Source: Streptomyces venezuelae (GTDB lineage Bacteria; Actinomycetota; Actinomycetes; Streptomycetales; Streptomycetaceae). Taken from it: 64,000 nt of DNA. Location of the stretch: positions 7,361,501 through 7,425,500 of the forward strand of contig NZ_CP029190.1 in NCBI RefSeq assembly GCF_008642295.1. The letters are read 5' to 3'. Under the pieces are notes generated by a model that saw only the letters and a list, made by a program, of their open reading frames with translations, made no database searches and was not told the DNA's origin. Below are positions 28,259 to 36,228 of the stretch, one piece after another. Made by a program: the position numbers and the translations under genes. The stretch's first letter is position 1, and each line of letters opens with the position of its first letter.

Positions 28259-29035
28259 ATGGACAAGCATGAGGTAGCGGAACTGCTGCGGACGGTGGGA
28301 TCCGCCGTGTCACCGACCATGATCGAGACGGCCATCGCGCCTTCCGGGCAGTCGGTCCTGGGGCGTCCGGTCGCGGTAGGTGATGCCGAACGAATGTGGC
28401 GGCAGCTGCTCGCCGTGCGCGACAGCACGGGCTGGCACCCCGTGCTGACGGCGCGACATCCTTCGGACTTGGTGAACGCGCCGAGTCACGGAACCGACAC
28501 CTTCGATGCACGTGCGGATACCGCACCGTACGAGGTCGTCGCCGAGATCAAGGACGCTGCATTGTCGGACCGTCTCGAATTCGCAGACGAAGAGGAGGCA
28601 TCCGAGTGGCGGGCTGAGTTCACCCCCGAGCAGCTGGCCCGTTCCATTAACCCGGAGCCCAGGTCCCCCCGTCCACGTCAAAATTTCTACCCACGCTGGC
28701 TGTGCCTGGTGGAAACGCCGAACGGCTATTCCGTACCGGGCATTTTGCCGGGATACCCCCACACTCTCAATTGGTCGCATGGACCCGGAGGGCGAAATAT
28801 GCGTGCCTCCGACCACGTGGCGTTCCTGCATACCTGGTATGACCGGTTCGGCGCGGAACTGCTGTACCTGTCCAGCCGAGTGTTGATGGTCGATGTCGCC
28901 CAACCGCCGCGGGACCGGATCGCGGTGGCGGAGGCTGCAATTGAGCAGTATGCGTACTGCCCAGACGGACATGACACGACTACCTACGCGGAAATCCAGA
29001 CCCGAAACGGGACCTGGCAATTCTGCTGGGACTGA
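28259..29035 (+). CDS. DUF4253 domain protein
   Basis: A 258-residue protein starting at ATG 28259 with AGGAAGCAGGA upstream. The C-terminal ~130 residues match DUF4253: NFYPRWLCLVETPNGYSVPG, ILPGYPHTLNWSHGP, DHVAFLHTWYDRFGAELLYL and a closing AIEQYAYCPD. The N-terminal part is variable. The molecular role of the domain is not known to me; the family is often found among accessory genes. It begins about 270 bases from the IS110 transposase start, so its promoter may lie in or next to the IS end. Confidence 0.8.
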   Translation: MDKHEVAELLRTVGSAVSPTMIETAIAPSGQSVLGRPVAVGDAERMWRQLLAVRDSTGWHPVLTARHPSDLVNAPSHGTDTFDARADTAPYEVVAEIKDAALSDRLEFADEEEASEWRAEFTPEQLARSINPEPRSPRPRQNFYPRWLCLVETPNGYSVPGILPGYPHTLNWSHGPGGRNMRASDHVAFLHTWYDRFGAELLYLSSRVLMVDVAQPPRDRIAVAEAAIEQYAYCPDGHDTTTYAEIQTRNGTWQFCWD

Positions 29036-29161
29036 CGAAAGCGGTTGAGCATACATAGCGCCGGTGGCCCGGCGGGAACAGCCCCGTCGGGCCACCGGTG
29101 CGTCCCAAGGGCACCGCGAGATCATGCGTGCTACTGAGGACCCGTCCCGCACGCGCCGCCT

Positions 29162-29314
29162 GTGCTCCCGTTGTGGGCGTGGGAGCGGCCGGATGTACGC
29201 GAAGCACTGCGTGCCCGGGACATGGGGGCGCTGTTGCGGGCGGTGCAGAAGTACGGCGGGGCGTCGCAGTCGCGGATTGCGGGTACGGTGTGGGGTTGCA
29301 GGCTCGTTCGGTGA
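29162..29314 (+). pseudogene. Helix-turn-helix regulator, N-terminal scrap
   Basis: Fifty codons read VLPLWAWERPDVREALRARD and then RAVQKYGGASQSRIAG, the conserved opening of Streptomyces helix-turn-helix regulators with a C-terminal repeat domain. The frame ends at TGA 29312. The rest of the regulator is missing and another gene's coding text follows in a different frame. Confidence 0.55.
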
Positions 29315-29688
29315 ACGTATGGAGCACCAAGCGACAGCTGAGGGATCTGCCAGGTGTGGGCCACCAGATGCCCAGAGGTGTGCGCCTCACCGTAGTGGTG
29401 ACGAATGGCGGTGCTGAGCCCGTGCACAACCTGCGAGTCAGGGTGGGCGATGTACTGCCCCGGTGGGTGTTCGAGGGCGGGCTGGACAACCCCAGTGCGA
29501 GTGATGAGTCTCTGGAGTTGATGGAGTCCGTCGGGCCAGGGCGGACGTTCACCTTCGTCATGCCAGGGACCGTTCCGCGTGGTCAACGAGCTTGTGTCGA
29601 GTTTGCAGACAGTCAGGGCCGCGTCTGGCAGCTAGCTGACCACGGACGGTTGAGCCGGGTAGACAGCCCCAGAAGCGATGATGTGTGA
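29311..29688 (+). CDS. Hypothetical protein, probably 5'-truncated
   Basis: About 125 residues from GTG 29311. The sequence is beta-rich (RGVRLTVVVTNGGAEPVHNL, RVRVGDVLPRWVFEGGLDN, GRTFTFVMPGTVPRGQRACV), resembling an immunoglobulin-like adhesion or CARDB-type fold. The start overlaps the regulator scrap and has no ribosome binding site, so the true beginning may be lost. No membrane anchor remains. Function unknown. Confidence 0.5.
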   Translation: MNVWSTKRQLRDLPGVGHQMPRGVRLTVVVTNGGAEPVHNLRVRVGDVLPRWVFEGGLDNPSASDESLELMESVGPGRTFTFVMPGTVPRGQRACVEFADSQGRVWQLADHGRLSRVDSPRSDDV

Positions 29689-29737
29689 GCATGCCCGGTG
29701 CCCGGCGCGTTGCCGAGGGACAGTACCACTGGGCCGC

Positions 29738-30402
29738 CTACATCCTGAGCACGCGCTCCAGGGCCGCGCGTACGACGCCCCCGGTTGTCACCACCTGCGC
29801 GGTACTTTGGGCGCGTTCGGCGATCGCCTCGGGCGGCGCAGCGGAGCGTCCGGCGGCGGGGCCGGGGCCCCATTGATCGGTCCAGGCCTGGAGGGCCTGG
29901 ACGTGGGGCTGGTTGGTCCAGTAGCCCCCCGCGTCAGCGACAGCCACAGCGCCTCGGGCAGCGCGACAACCAGCCGGCCGGTCAGCCCCGCCCCGCACGC
30001 GTCCCGTCCCGCCCAGGATCTGCCCGGCTCTCGGGGCATCGGGCGGGACGGGCTCCCACTCCTTCAGCAGCCCGCGGTGCTCCAGCCCGGCTTGCAGCCC
30101 CGGAGCCAGCACGAGCGCCCGCGTTGGCCGGTGCAGCCCCGACTCCCGGTGAGCGTGCCGCGCGCCACGCATACGGGCCTGCGCGGCGCGACGCTGTGCG
30201 CCCCGGAGCAGTGCCAGTCCCTCCCGCTCGGCCTCCTCGCTCAGCCACTGTTCCTCGGCGGCCTGGTGGTCACGTACGAGGGCGTCGAGGCGTTCCAGGG
30301 CGGCGGGGTCGACGGCGAGGAGTGGGTGGGGGCGGGGTGGACGGTGATGCATCCGGAGGCCGCGAGGAGCGCGGCGAGGAGCAGAGGAAGGCGTGCCGCC
30401 AC
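29738..30402 (-). pseudogene. Lipoprotein gene with a frameshift near 30320
   Basis: A signal peptide and lipobox are visible in one frame (VAARLPLLLAALLAASGCI from GTG 30402). The body of the protein continues in another frame (AVDPAALERLDALVRDHQAA, EEQWLSEEAEREGLALL, GYWTNQPHVQALQAWTDQWG). Joining them near 30310-30340 gives one lipoprotein of about 220 residues. The body is helical and carries no catalytic motif that I recognise. A start read only from the body frame (ATG 30352) would give a cytoplasmic protein, but the neighbouring lipobox makes the joined reading more convincing. It diverges from the ligase fragment at 30544. Confidence 0.6.
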
Positions 30403-30543
30403 CGTCCCGCAGCCGGCCCCCAGAGGGGGCCTGACGGCCCCGTGGCGCCCCTCGGACGGATGACGGGAGGGACGTCCCGCCGGGCCGCGCGCGGCCAGTT
30501 CGGACCACCCTGGAAGAGGGGAACCCGCGAGGGAGGCCCGGGG

Positions 30544-30900
30544 ATGGTGCTCAGACAGCCGGTCGAGCCGATGCTGGCGCAGGCTGCGGAGTCGGTGCCG
30601 GGTCCGGCCGTGCTGCGTGCGGGGGTGGCCTACGAGCAGAAGTTCGACGGTCACCGGGCGCTGCTGTTCACCCCGACCGAGCCGGGTGTGCGGGTGTTGC
30701 TCCAGACTCGGCGCGGGTCGCTGGTCCAGGAGCGTTTCCCGGACCTGGTGGCCGCCGCCGAGGAGCAGCTGCCCGCCGGTCTGGTCCTCGATGGCGAGCT
30801 GCTCGTCTGGGGCGCCGAGGCGGGCCGGCTGTCGTTCGAGGGGTGCAGCGCCGGAGCGCCGCCCGCAGCCGCGGCGCCGCCGCCCTGGTCTTGGTGCTGC
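30544..30900 (+). pseudogene. ATP-dependent DNA ligase, N-terminal relic (copy C)
   Basis: The beginning of an ATP-dependent DNA ligase. MVLRQPVEPMLAQAAESVPG is followed by the nucleotidyl-transfer motif YEQKFDGHRALLF, whose lysine (K-x-D-G) would form the ligase-AMP intermediate. Next come LLQTRRGSLVQERFPDL and the metal-binding motif GLVLDGELLVWGAEAGRLSF. A one-base shift follows near 30840 (QRRSAARSRGAAALVLVLPA in the next frame), and homology ends by about 30900. The start has a GGGAGG-like site upstream. Only about a quarter of the enzyme remains. Together with the C-terminal copies elsewhere it shows the same gene was broken repeatedly. Confidence 0.8.
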
Positions 30901-31088
30901 CGGCCTGTTCTCGGGCCGGTTGCCGGGTCAGGCGGGGGTGAGGTCCTTGCGGACGAGGGTGGTGAGCTTGGTGGTGGTTTCTTGTTTATGCACCGGAGCC
31001 AGCTCAAGGCTTCCGCCGGCTTGGGCCCGTCGCCGGCCGCCGCGCCCCCAGGTACCAGGGCCCCCGACGCCCGCACGGCAGCGCCGCA

Positions 31089-31828
31089 CCATCCCACGTC
31101 GTCAAGCGGCGCCTCCTCGCCGCCGGCATGACCGCCTGGCAGCTCGCCGACCTCCTCAGCGTCCACGAGCACCAGATCGACCTCGAAGAACTCTCCGACC
31201 TCCCCGTCCGCGTCCTGCTCGAACTCGCCCGCCGCCTCGACATCCCACCCGCCGACCTCATGGCCGGAGCCGACGACCTCTTCGAGCGGCCCCGACGCCA
31301 GGTCGTCGACCGCCGACCGGCCGGCGCCGACCATGACGCCCTCACCGTCATCACCGCGCTCGCCTACGCGTACGGCGCCGCCAAACCGCCGACACCCTCG
31401 CGGCAGCCCTGTCCTGGCCCCGCCACCGCCTCGACGCCGCCCTCGATCACCTCCAAGCCCACCCCGACATCGGCGGCCCCCTCACCCTGCGTCATATCCC
31501 ACCCGACGCCTACACCGTCACCCCACGCCTCGACGTCCTCGCACCGCACCAGGCCGACGCCCTCACCGGACGCAAGAACCCCCACCCGGCCGTGCGCGGC
31601 CCGATCCAGCCCGCCGCGGCCGAGGTCCTCCTCCGCGTCTGGGTTGACGGCGGAATCGACACCACCGACGCCGCCCAGCGTCAGGCCGTCGCAGACCTCG
31701 CCGCCGCCGAGATGGTCACCCGCGGCGACACCATCGACCGCTTCCACGACAACGTGCTCTACAGCTTGCAGATGCTCCCTGAGCCGTCACCGCCTACTGA
31801 CACGGACTCTGCGCCGCCGCTGTCATAA
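31089..31828 (+). pseudogene. XRE-like helix-turn-helix protein, frameshifted near 31385
   Basis: The reading begins PSHVVKRRLLAAGMTAWQLA and continues DLLSVHEHQIDLEELSDLPV, RVLLELARRLDIPPADLMAG, a typical XRE-type DNA-binding fold. It continues VITALAYAYGA, where a one-base change moves it to another frame: ADTLAAALSWPRHRLDAALD, AYTVTPRLDVLAPHQ, and ends AAEMVTRGDTIDRFHDNVLY before a stop at 31828. The second half resembles a winged-helix domain with an associated helix. The 5' end is uncertain because the upstream join with the ligase relic is not marked by a ribosome site. Confidence 0.6.
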
Positions 31829-32327
31829 CCCTGCGCATCTCACTGACATCCACCCTGCGCACGACACGGGGCGGCTGTCGGACGACACGAGAGTGCACCG
31901 GGTTCTGGCTGAGGTTGTGTGCTGCGTAGGTGCAGTCCGGAGTTGGCATCCGCCTCGGCAAGGGCAAAAGCTGCCGAGCGGGCAGCCGAGGGTGCCCTCC
32001 GCCTGTCCCGCTCAGCGCCCGGTCGGCAGAGCGCCGCCTCCTGAGGGAGGGGCCCCGCTCCTGACGGCACCCCTGGGCAAGCTTGCGATTCACTTCAGTC
32101 CGGTCGCGGTGAGCTGGGGCTGGGCCTAGCCTGAGGAGTACATGCGACATGGCCTCGTGAGAGCCAGGCACACCCGGTTTGTTCAGACGGTCATAGCCGA
32201 GGCCGGGTGGGGCTCCGAGGACAGGCCGCATTCCATTCAACCGTTCCCGCTTGAGTGCTCGTCGACCCTCGTACATGCCCGCAACGGGCGGGTGGGGCGG
32301 GCGTCGACCGGCTGAAAGTGAAGCGCC
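31829..32327. other. Non-coding stretch before the lectin gene
   Basis: No gene or RNA is supported here on either strand. The last 150 bases should hold the promoter of the lectin gene. The rest has the composition of decayed coding DNA without an identifiable source. Confidence 0.4.
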
Positions 32328-32945
32328 ATGTCCCACACCGTGCGAAGGATCTCGCAGGCCGCAGCCTGCTTCGGTTTCGCGGCCGTTTGCATCTTGCCCG
32401 GACCGGGGGGTACAGCCGAGGCGGTGGCGCCGGCGGCTCCAGTCGACCGGGGTTTCTTCCTCATCAAGGCAAGGCATTCCAACATGTGCTTGGACGTCGC
32501 CCATGCCAGCATGGCGCACGCCGCCCCGGTGGTGCAGGCCCGCTGTTGGAGCGGACACAACCAACAGTGGCGCCTCGTGCCGCAAGGCGACGGGAGAAGC
32601 TTCAAGATCCAGGCCAGGCACTCCAACCTGTGCCTGGACGTCGCGCACGCCAGCCGAAAGCACGGCGCCCCGGTGGTGCAGGCCAATTGCTCAGGCGGCA
32701 GTAATCAGGTGTGGTGGTTCGCACCCGCGCAGGGAAGAGCGCCGCTGGTGGACAGCCCCATTGGGCGTGTGCCCCAGATCAACAACAGTGTCGCGATCGT
32801 CGCGGACCACACCGGCATGGTGCTGGATGTCGCGCACTTCAGCCAGGCCCACGCCGCTCCGGTGGTCCAGGCGGGTCTGGGAGCCGGCCGTGAACCCGCG
32901 CTCAACCAGCTGTGGCGGTTCCAGAGGCCGACAGCCTTTCTGTGA
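32328..32945 (+). CDS. Secreted ricin-type beta-trefoil lectin
   Basis: A 205-residue exported protein. The signal peptide covers about residues 1-33 (AACFGFAAVCILPGPGGTAE). The rest is one beta-trefoil with three near-identical units: RHSNMCLDVAHASMAHAAPV, RHSNLCLDVAHASRKHGAPV and the more divergent HTGMVLDVAHFSQAHAAPVV. Each is followed by the Q-x-W signature (NQQWRLV, NQVWWF, NQLWRF). Such RICIN folds bind galactose-type or xylan-type sugars, and here the lectin comes without an enzyme domain. The internal repeats are unusually similar to each other, which suggests recent intragenic duplication. It may act as a free sugar-binding protein or antagonist. Confidence 0.85.
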   Translation: MSHTVRRISQAAACFGFAAVCILPGPGGTAEAVAPAAPVDRGFFLIKARHSNMCLDVAHASMAHAAPVVQARCWSGHNQQWRLVPQGDGRSFKIQARHSNLCLDVAHASRKHGAPVVQANCSGGSNQVWWFAPAQGRAPLVDSPIGRVPQINNSVAIVADHTGMVLDVAHFSQAHAAPVVQAGLGAGREPALNQLWRFQRPTAFL

Positions 32946-33035
32946 CGACTTCATGGGCCTCAGTGCCTGACCCATATCCCTGATTTCGAGGTGTTCGGGG
33001 CCGTAGCCTGTAGTGGTGTCCGAGGGTTCCGGGCA

Positions 33036-33237
33036 GCCCGGAGTGCGGGGGTGCGGAGGCTGCGGCCGGCCGCGCGGCCGGACGCCACGTTCTGCTCGAC
33101 GGCATGTCGTGCCATGTCATGGCGACGGAATCGTCGGTTGCGGCGCCGGGTGATGGCGGAGTTGAGCGGGGCGCGGCGGGTGACGTGCCCCGAGTGCGGG
33201 ACGCCCTGGTTGGCTGGCGTGGATCGGCGTTCGGATG
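33036..33237 (+). pseudogene. Cysteine-rich zinc-finger-like relic
   Basis: The frame reads RPDATFCSTACRAMSWRRNR and then RRVTCPECGTPWLAGVDRRS, a pattern of two Cys pairs with a basic helix found in small Streptomyces zinc-binding proteins. It runs directly into an integrase fragment at about 33240 and has no start. It is a fragment of a lost gene. Confidence 0.45.
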
Positions 33238-33243
33238 GACGGT

Positions 33244-33456
33244 GCGGGCCACGACCGCCGCCCTGCGCAAGAAGGGCATCGGCCCCGCATCCTGGACCCC
33301 GCACTGGTTCCGGCATAGTCACGCGACCGCGTTGTTGCTGGCCGGGACGCCGGAGTGGGTGGTCTCCCGTGCCACCCCGACTTGCGAGGCCGCATCGAAC
33401 GCCTGCGAGCCCAGGCCTACGCCCGCCCGAGGCTGAGGGCCTGGGCAATTACGTGA
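33244..33456 (+). pseudogene. Tn554-like module, deletion remnant (recombinase joined to DUF6262 piece)
   Basis: First comes the heart of a tyrosine recombinase: KKGIGPASWTPHWFRHSHAT and ALLLAGTPEWVVSR, containing the H-x-x-R motif. The tyrosine-bearing end is missing. Right after the break (about 33370), in another frame, HPDLRGRIERLRAQAYARP is a piece that matches the DUF6262 protein (compare RSPELRTQIERHRAKAGP at 5176-5583). The deletion therefore removed the end of one recombinase and the entire second one. This places a third Tn554-like scar in the window. Confidence 0.6.
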
Positions 33457-33538
33457 ACTTACCCCTGGGGAATAGCGCGAACGTTCACACCTTCACCAGC
33501 TGGCAGCTCCTATCAGCCGGGCAGGTGCCGGCCGCACC

Positions 33539-34748
33539 GTGGCTCCAAGAGGGGGAGACGCGGTGTGGCGATCGAGCTCTTCTGTCCTGGCGTGTGCCAA
33601 TGATCAGATGACCGGTAGCTCTGCCTTTGCCCGAATCCGCAGGAACGCGCATCGGCGTGCCGCGCAGCGCCGCCTGAGGAACCGTCGCCGTCGCGCCGCA
33701 GGCCCGGAAACCGGCGGCGTCCCGTCCTCCCGCTTCTCCCTGCTGATCCTGAGCCTGCCGGGGCTGGCTGCCGTGGCCGCGCTGCTCTTCACCTGGCTTC
33801 AGGTGAGCCAGACGGGCAAGGAGCTGAGGATCGCCGAGGAGGGGCAGATCACCAACCGCTTCAACGCGGCCATCGGCAATTTGGGCTCGGGCTCCGTGGA
33901 TGTGCGACTCGGCGGCATCTATGCGCTGGAACGCATCATGAACGACTCCCCGCGTGACCAGGCCACCGTCGTTTCGGTGCTCTCCGCGTACGTCCGCCGA
34001 CACGCCCCGCTGCCCACGGCCACTACACCTGCCGCCGACATCAGTGCAGCCATGAACGTGCTGGTTCGGCGCCGCCCCGAACACGACGAGGGGCTGGAAC
34101 TGGACCTGAGCCGCACCGACCTGCGGAGGTGGAAGCCCGCGCATCCCTACGAAGAGCGAGCCATCCACCTGCGGGGAGTGGTTCTCACGGGTTCGGACCT
34201 GAGCGATGCGGAGCTCAACGGCGCAGACCTCGCCGAAGCCAGCCTGGACGACGCTAACCTCAACCGGGCAAATCTCGCGAGCGCGGCTCTCACCCGTGCT
34301 GCCTTCCTGGGCGCACGACTGCGGGACACGGAATTCTCTTCGGCCGACCTCTCCGGAGCCATCTTCTGCAGTACGGGCGGCGGATGCGCGGACCTCACGG
34401 GGACGAACTTCGGGAGCGCGGACATGACCCGCGCCATACTCATCGGCGCGGATCTCCGGAAGGCGACGTTCTGCTCGGAATTCTTCGTGGCCCCCATCGA
34501 AAGTACCGAGGAGCCGACGAGCACGGTCATGTGTGCCACCCTTCGGGGCGCGAACCTCATCGGCGCCAATCTCTCGGGAGTGGACCTTGCCGGCGCGGAC
34601 CTGTCCGGCGCGGACCTCACCGACGCCGACCTCACCAAGGTCAACCTCACCGGTGCGAACCTCACGGGGCGCCGACCTCACGGGTACCAAGCTCGGCGGC
34701 GCCACGCTCAAGGGAGTACGGGGTCTCCCGCCCTCCCTCCGCCAGTGA
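33539..34748 (+). pseudogene. Membrane-anchored pentapeptide-repeat protein, frameshifted at the C-terminus
   Basis: The protein has a basic N-terminus (RIRRNAHRRAAQRRLRNRRR), one membrane helix (FSLLILSLPGLAAVAALLFT), a linker, and pentapeptide repeats of the A(D/N)LxG type (LSDAELNGADLAEASLDDAN, LIGANLSGVDLAGADLSGAD) that form a right-handed beta helix. A GGGG run near 34669 appears to hold one extra G: after NLTG the expected ADLTGTKLGGATLKGVRGLP lies in the next frame and ends at 34748. Read without correction the protein stops at 34753 with an unrelated basic tail. The change only affects the last ~28 residues, so the product may still work. ATG 33608 is an alternative start. Related proteins bind membranes or DNA-mimic targets; the role here is unknown. 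Confidence 0.75.
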
Positions 34749-34990
34749 CCTGAGTCAGAAGTCCGCCGCCCGTTCTGGGGCATTTCAACCTTCGCCTGAG
34801 GCGTCGACAGGTTCAGAGTGTCCACAGGGGGAGACTCAGGCGCATGGGAAGAAGCGCAGACCAGGCCCTGGAGGCGTCACCGGTGAAGCGGCGAGCCGGG
34901 GGCGGCGCGGGCGCCTTCCACTTCTCGACCGTCCTGACTCCGGAACGAAGGAAGTGCCTGTGACGACCGCCGGATCCCCAACGAAGTTGC

Positions 34991-35770
34991 GTGAGAGACT
35001 CGGTGCTGCCACCGGCACTGCGCGACAAGCTCGCCCAGGATCCCAACCTGCGCGTCGCACTCCGTGTCTTCGCCCGTCAAGACACTCCGGAGCCGGCCCG
35101 TGCTGCGATCCATGCACAGATCCTGTCCGACGTGCCCCCGCTGGACTGGCTCGCAAACCACCAAGCCCTGGACGACGACACGCTCGACCGGGAACTCATG
35201 GGCGAGATAGCCCGCGCGGAGCTCCGGACTCTGCGCCTGCCGTGGGTGACGGCCGACCCCCTGCCATACGTGGACTCGCCATACGCCTGCTTCCGCGCCT
35301 CGGCAGCGATGTCCGAGCAGCTTCCGCCGCGGCTCGTCGCTCAACTGCTTGACGACGAAGAGAGCGACGTCCGTACCACGATGGCTCTCCACGCCCGAGA
35401 CCAGATCAATCCCGACACTGCCGAGCGCATCGACCGTACCTACCGCCCGGCCAAGAGGGTCCGATGGCGTCCGGCCGACGACTTCCCCCTTCCGGCAGAT
35501 GTACTTCGACGCCTCGCCACAGACCTCGACCCCAGAATGAGGCAGCTGGCTCCGCGCGACCCGCACCTGCCCGTAGAACTCGCGCGCCGCCTGGCAGCTG
35601 ACCCCGACCACATGGTGCGCCGCACCATTGCGACCCATCCCCGGCTTCCCGCCGAGGTTCTGACGCGGCTGCTGGCTGATCCGGCGGAATCTGTCGCGGC
35701 CACCGCAGCTGCAAACCCCAACCTGCCAACCACAGCCATGCACCAGCTGCTCGCCCTCGCAGGCTTGTGA
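34991..35770 (+). CDS. LRV/HEAT-like repeat protein
   Basis: A soluble protein of 259 residues built from ~24-residue units of the variant leucine-rich kind: PADVLRRLATDLDPRMRQLA, PVELARRLAADPDHMVRRTI, PAEVLTRLLADPAESVAATA, PTTAMHQLLALAG. The frame opens at GTG 34991 without a good ribosome site. A better one (GAAGGAAG) precedes GTG 34960 in another frame (TTAGSPTKLR), so the true start may be there, with one more indel between. The function is unknown; it may be a binding scaffold or immunity-type protein. The window holds another solenoid protein at 4381. Confidence 0.6.
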   Translation: MRDSVLPPALRDKLAQDPNLRVALRVFARQDTPEPARAAIHAQILSDVPPLDWLANHQALDDDTLDRELMGEIARAELRTLRLPWVTADPLPYVDSPYACFRASAAMSEQLPPRLVAQLLDDEESDVRTTMALHARDQINPDTAERIDRTYRPAKRVRWRPADDFPLPADVLRRLATDLDPRMRQLAPRDPHLPVELARRLAADPDHMVRRTIATHPRLPAEVLTRLLADPAESVAATAAANPNLPTTAMHQLLALAGL

Positions 35771-35794
35771 CGCTCGATTGTGCGCCGCCGGTAC

Positions 35795-35820
35795 CGGTAT
35801 TGCTCAGGTAAGCAATACCG
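35795..35820. terminator. Perfect 10-bp hairpin after the LRV gene
   Basis: CGGTATTGCT (35795-35804) pairs with AGCAATACCG (35811-35820) around the loop CAGGTA. It lies 25 bases after the LRV stop. Its low GC content is unusual here. It could end transcription, or it could be the border of the inserted ligase fragment that begins 16 bases later. Confidence 0.5.
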
Positions 35821-35835
35821 CTACATCGGTAGTGA

Positions 35836-36000
35836 CGGCGCGACACCACTGAAGCGGTCAACGGTGCGATCACGGGGACCCTGGCCCGCCCGCAGCTGCT
35901 CGTCCTCAGCCGCCACGACACCGCTGGCCGGCTGCTCGCGGTCGGTCACACGGTATCCCTTCAGATCAAGCAGTCCGGGGAAGGCACCGACCCGTGCTGA
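35836..36000 (+). pseudogene. ATP-dependent DNA ligase, middle relic (copy D)
   Basis: The frame reads RRDTTEAVNGAITGTLARPQ and then LLVLSRHDTAGRLLAVGHTV, clearly the same segment as copy A (RRDTTEAVIGAITGTLPRPG). It leaves the homology at about 35965 and stops at 35998-36000. Copies A and D start at the same residue, and a weaker nucleotide match continues upstream (TACCG, AGTG), so both may derive from one duplicated piece. The 228 bases after it hold no gene except the promoter of the sialidase. Confidence 0.7.
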
Positions 36001-36228
36001 TCGAGCGGAACTTCACCGCAATCGAGGACCGGCTGGACGACAGCACGCCGAGCGGTGCGGGGACGTCGTCCGGCGGCTGGAGACGGTCGGCCGGGCGGAC
36101 CCGGACACCCTGCTCGCGCTCCGCGCGCTCCTCCTCGTACGTGGGACTCCGGAGCGATGGTCCGCCCGCGCACCGGGTGGCCGGGCGACCCGGAACCGGG
36201 CCCCACCGCGCTGCGTTAACGTGGCCCG

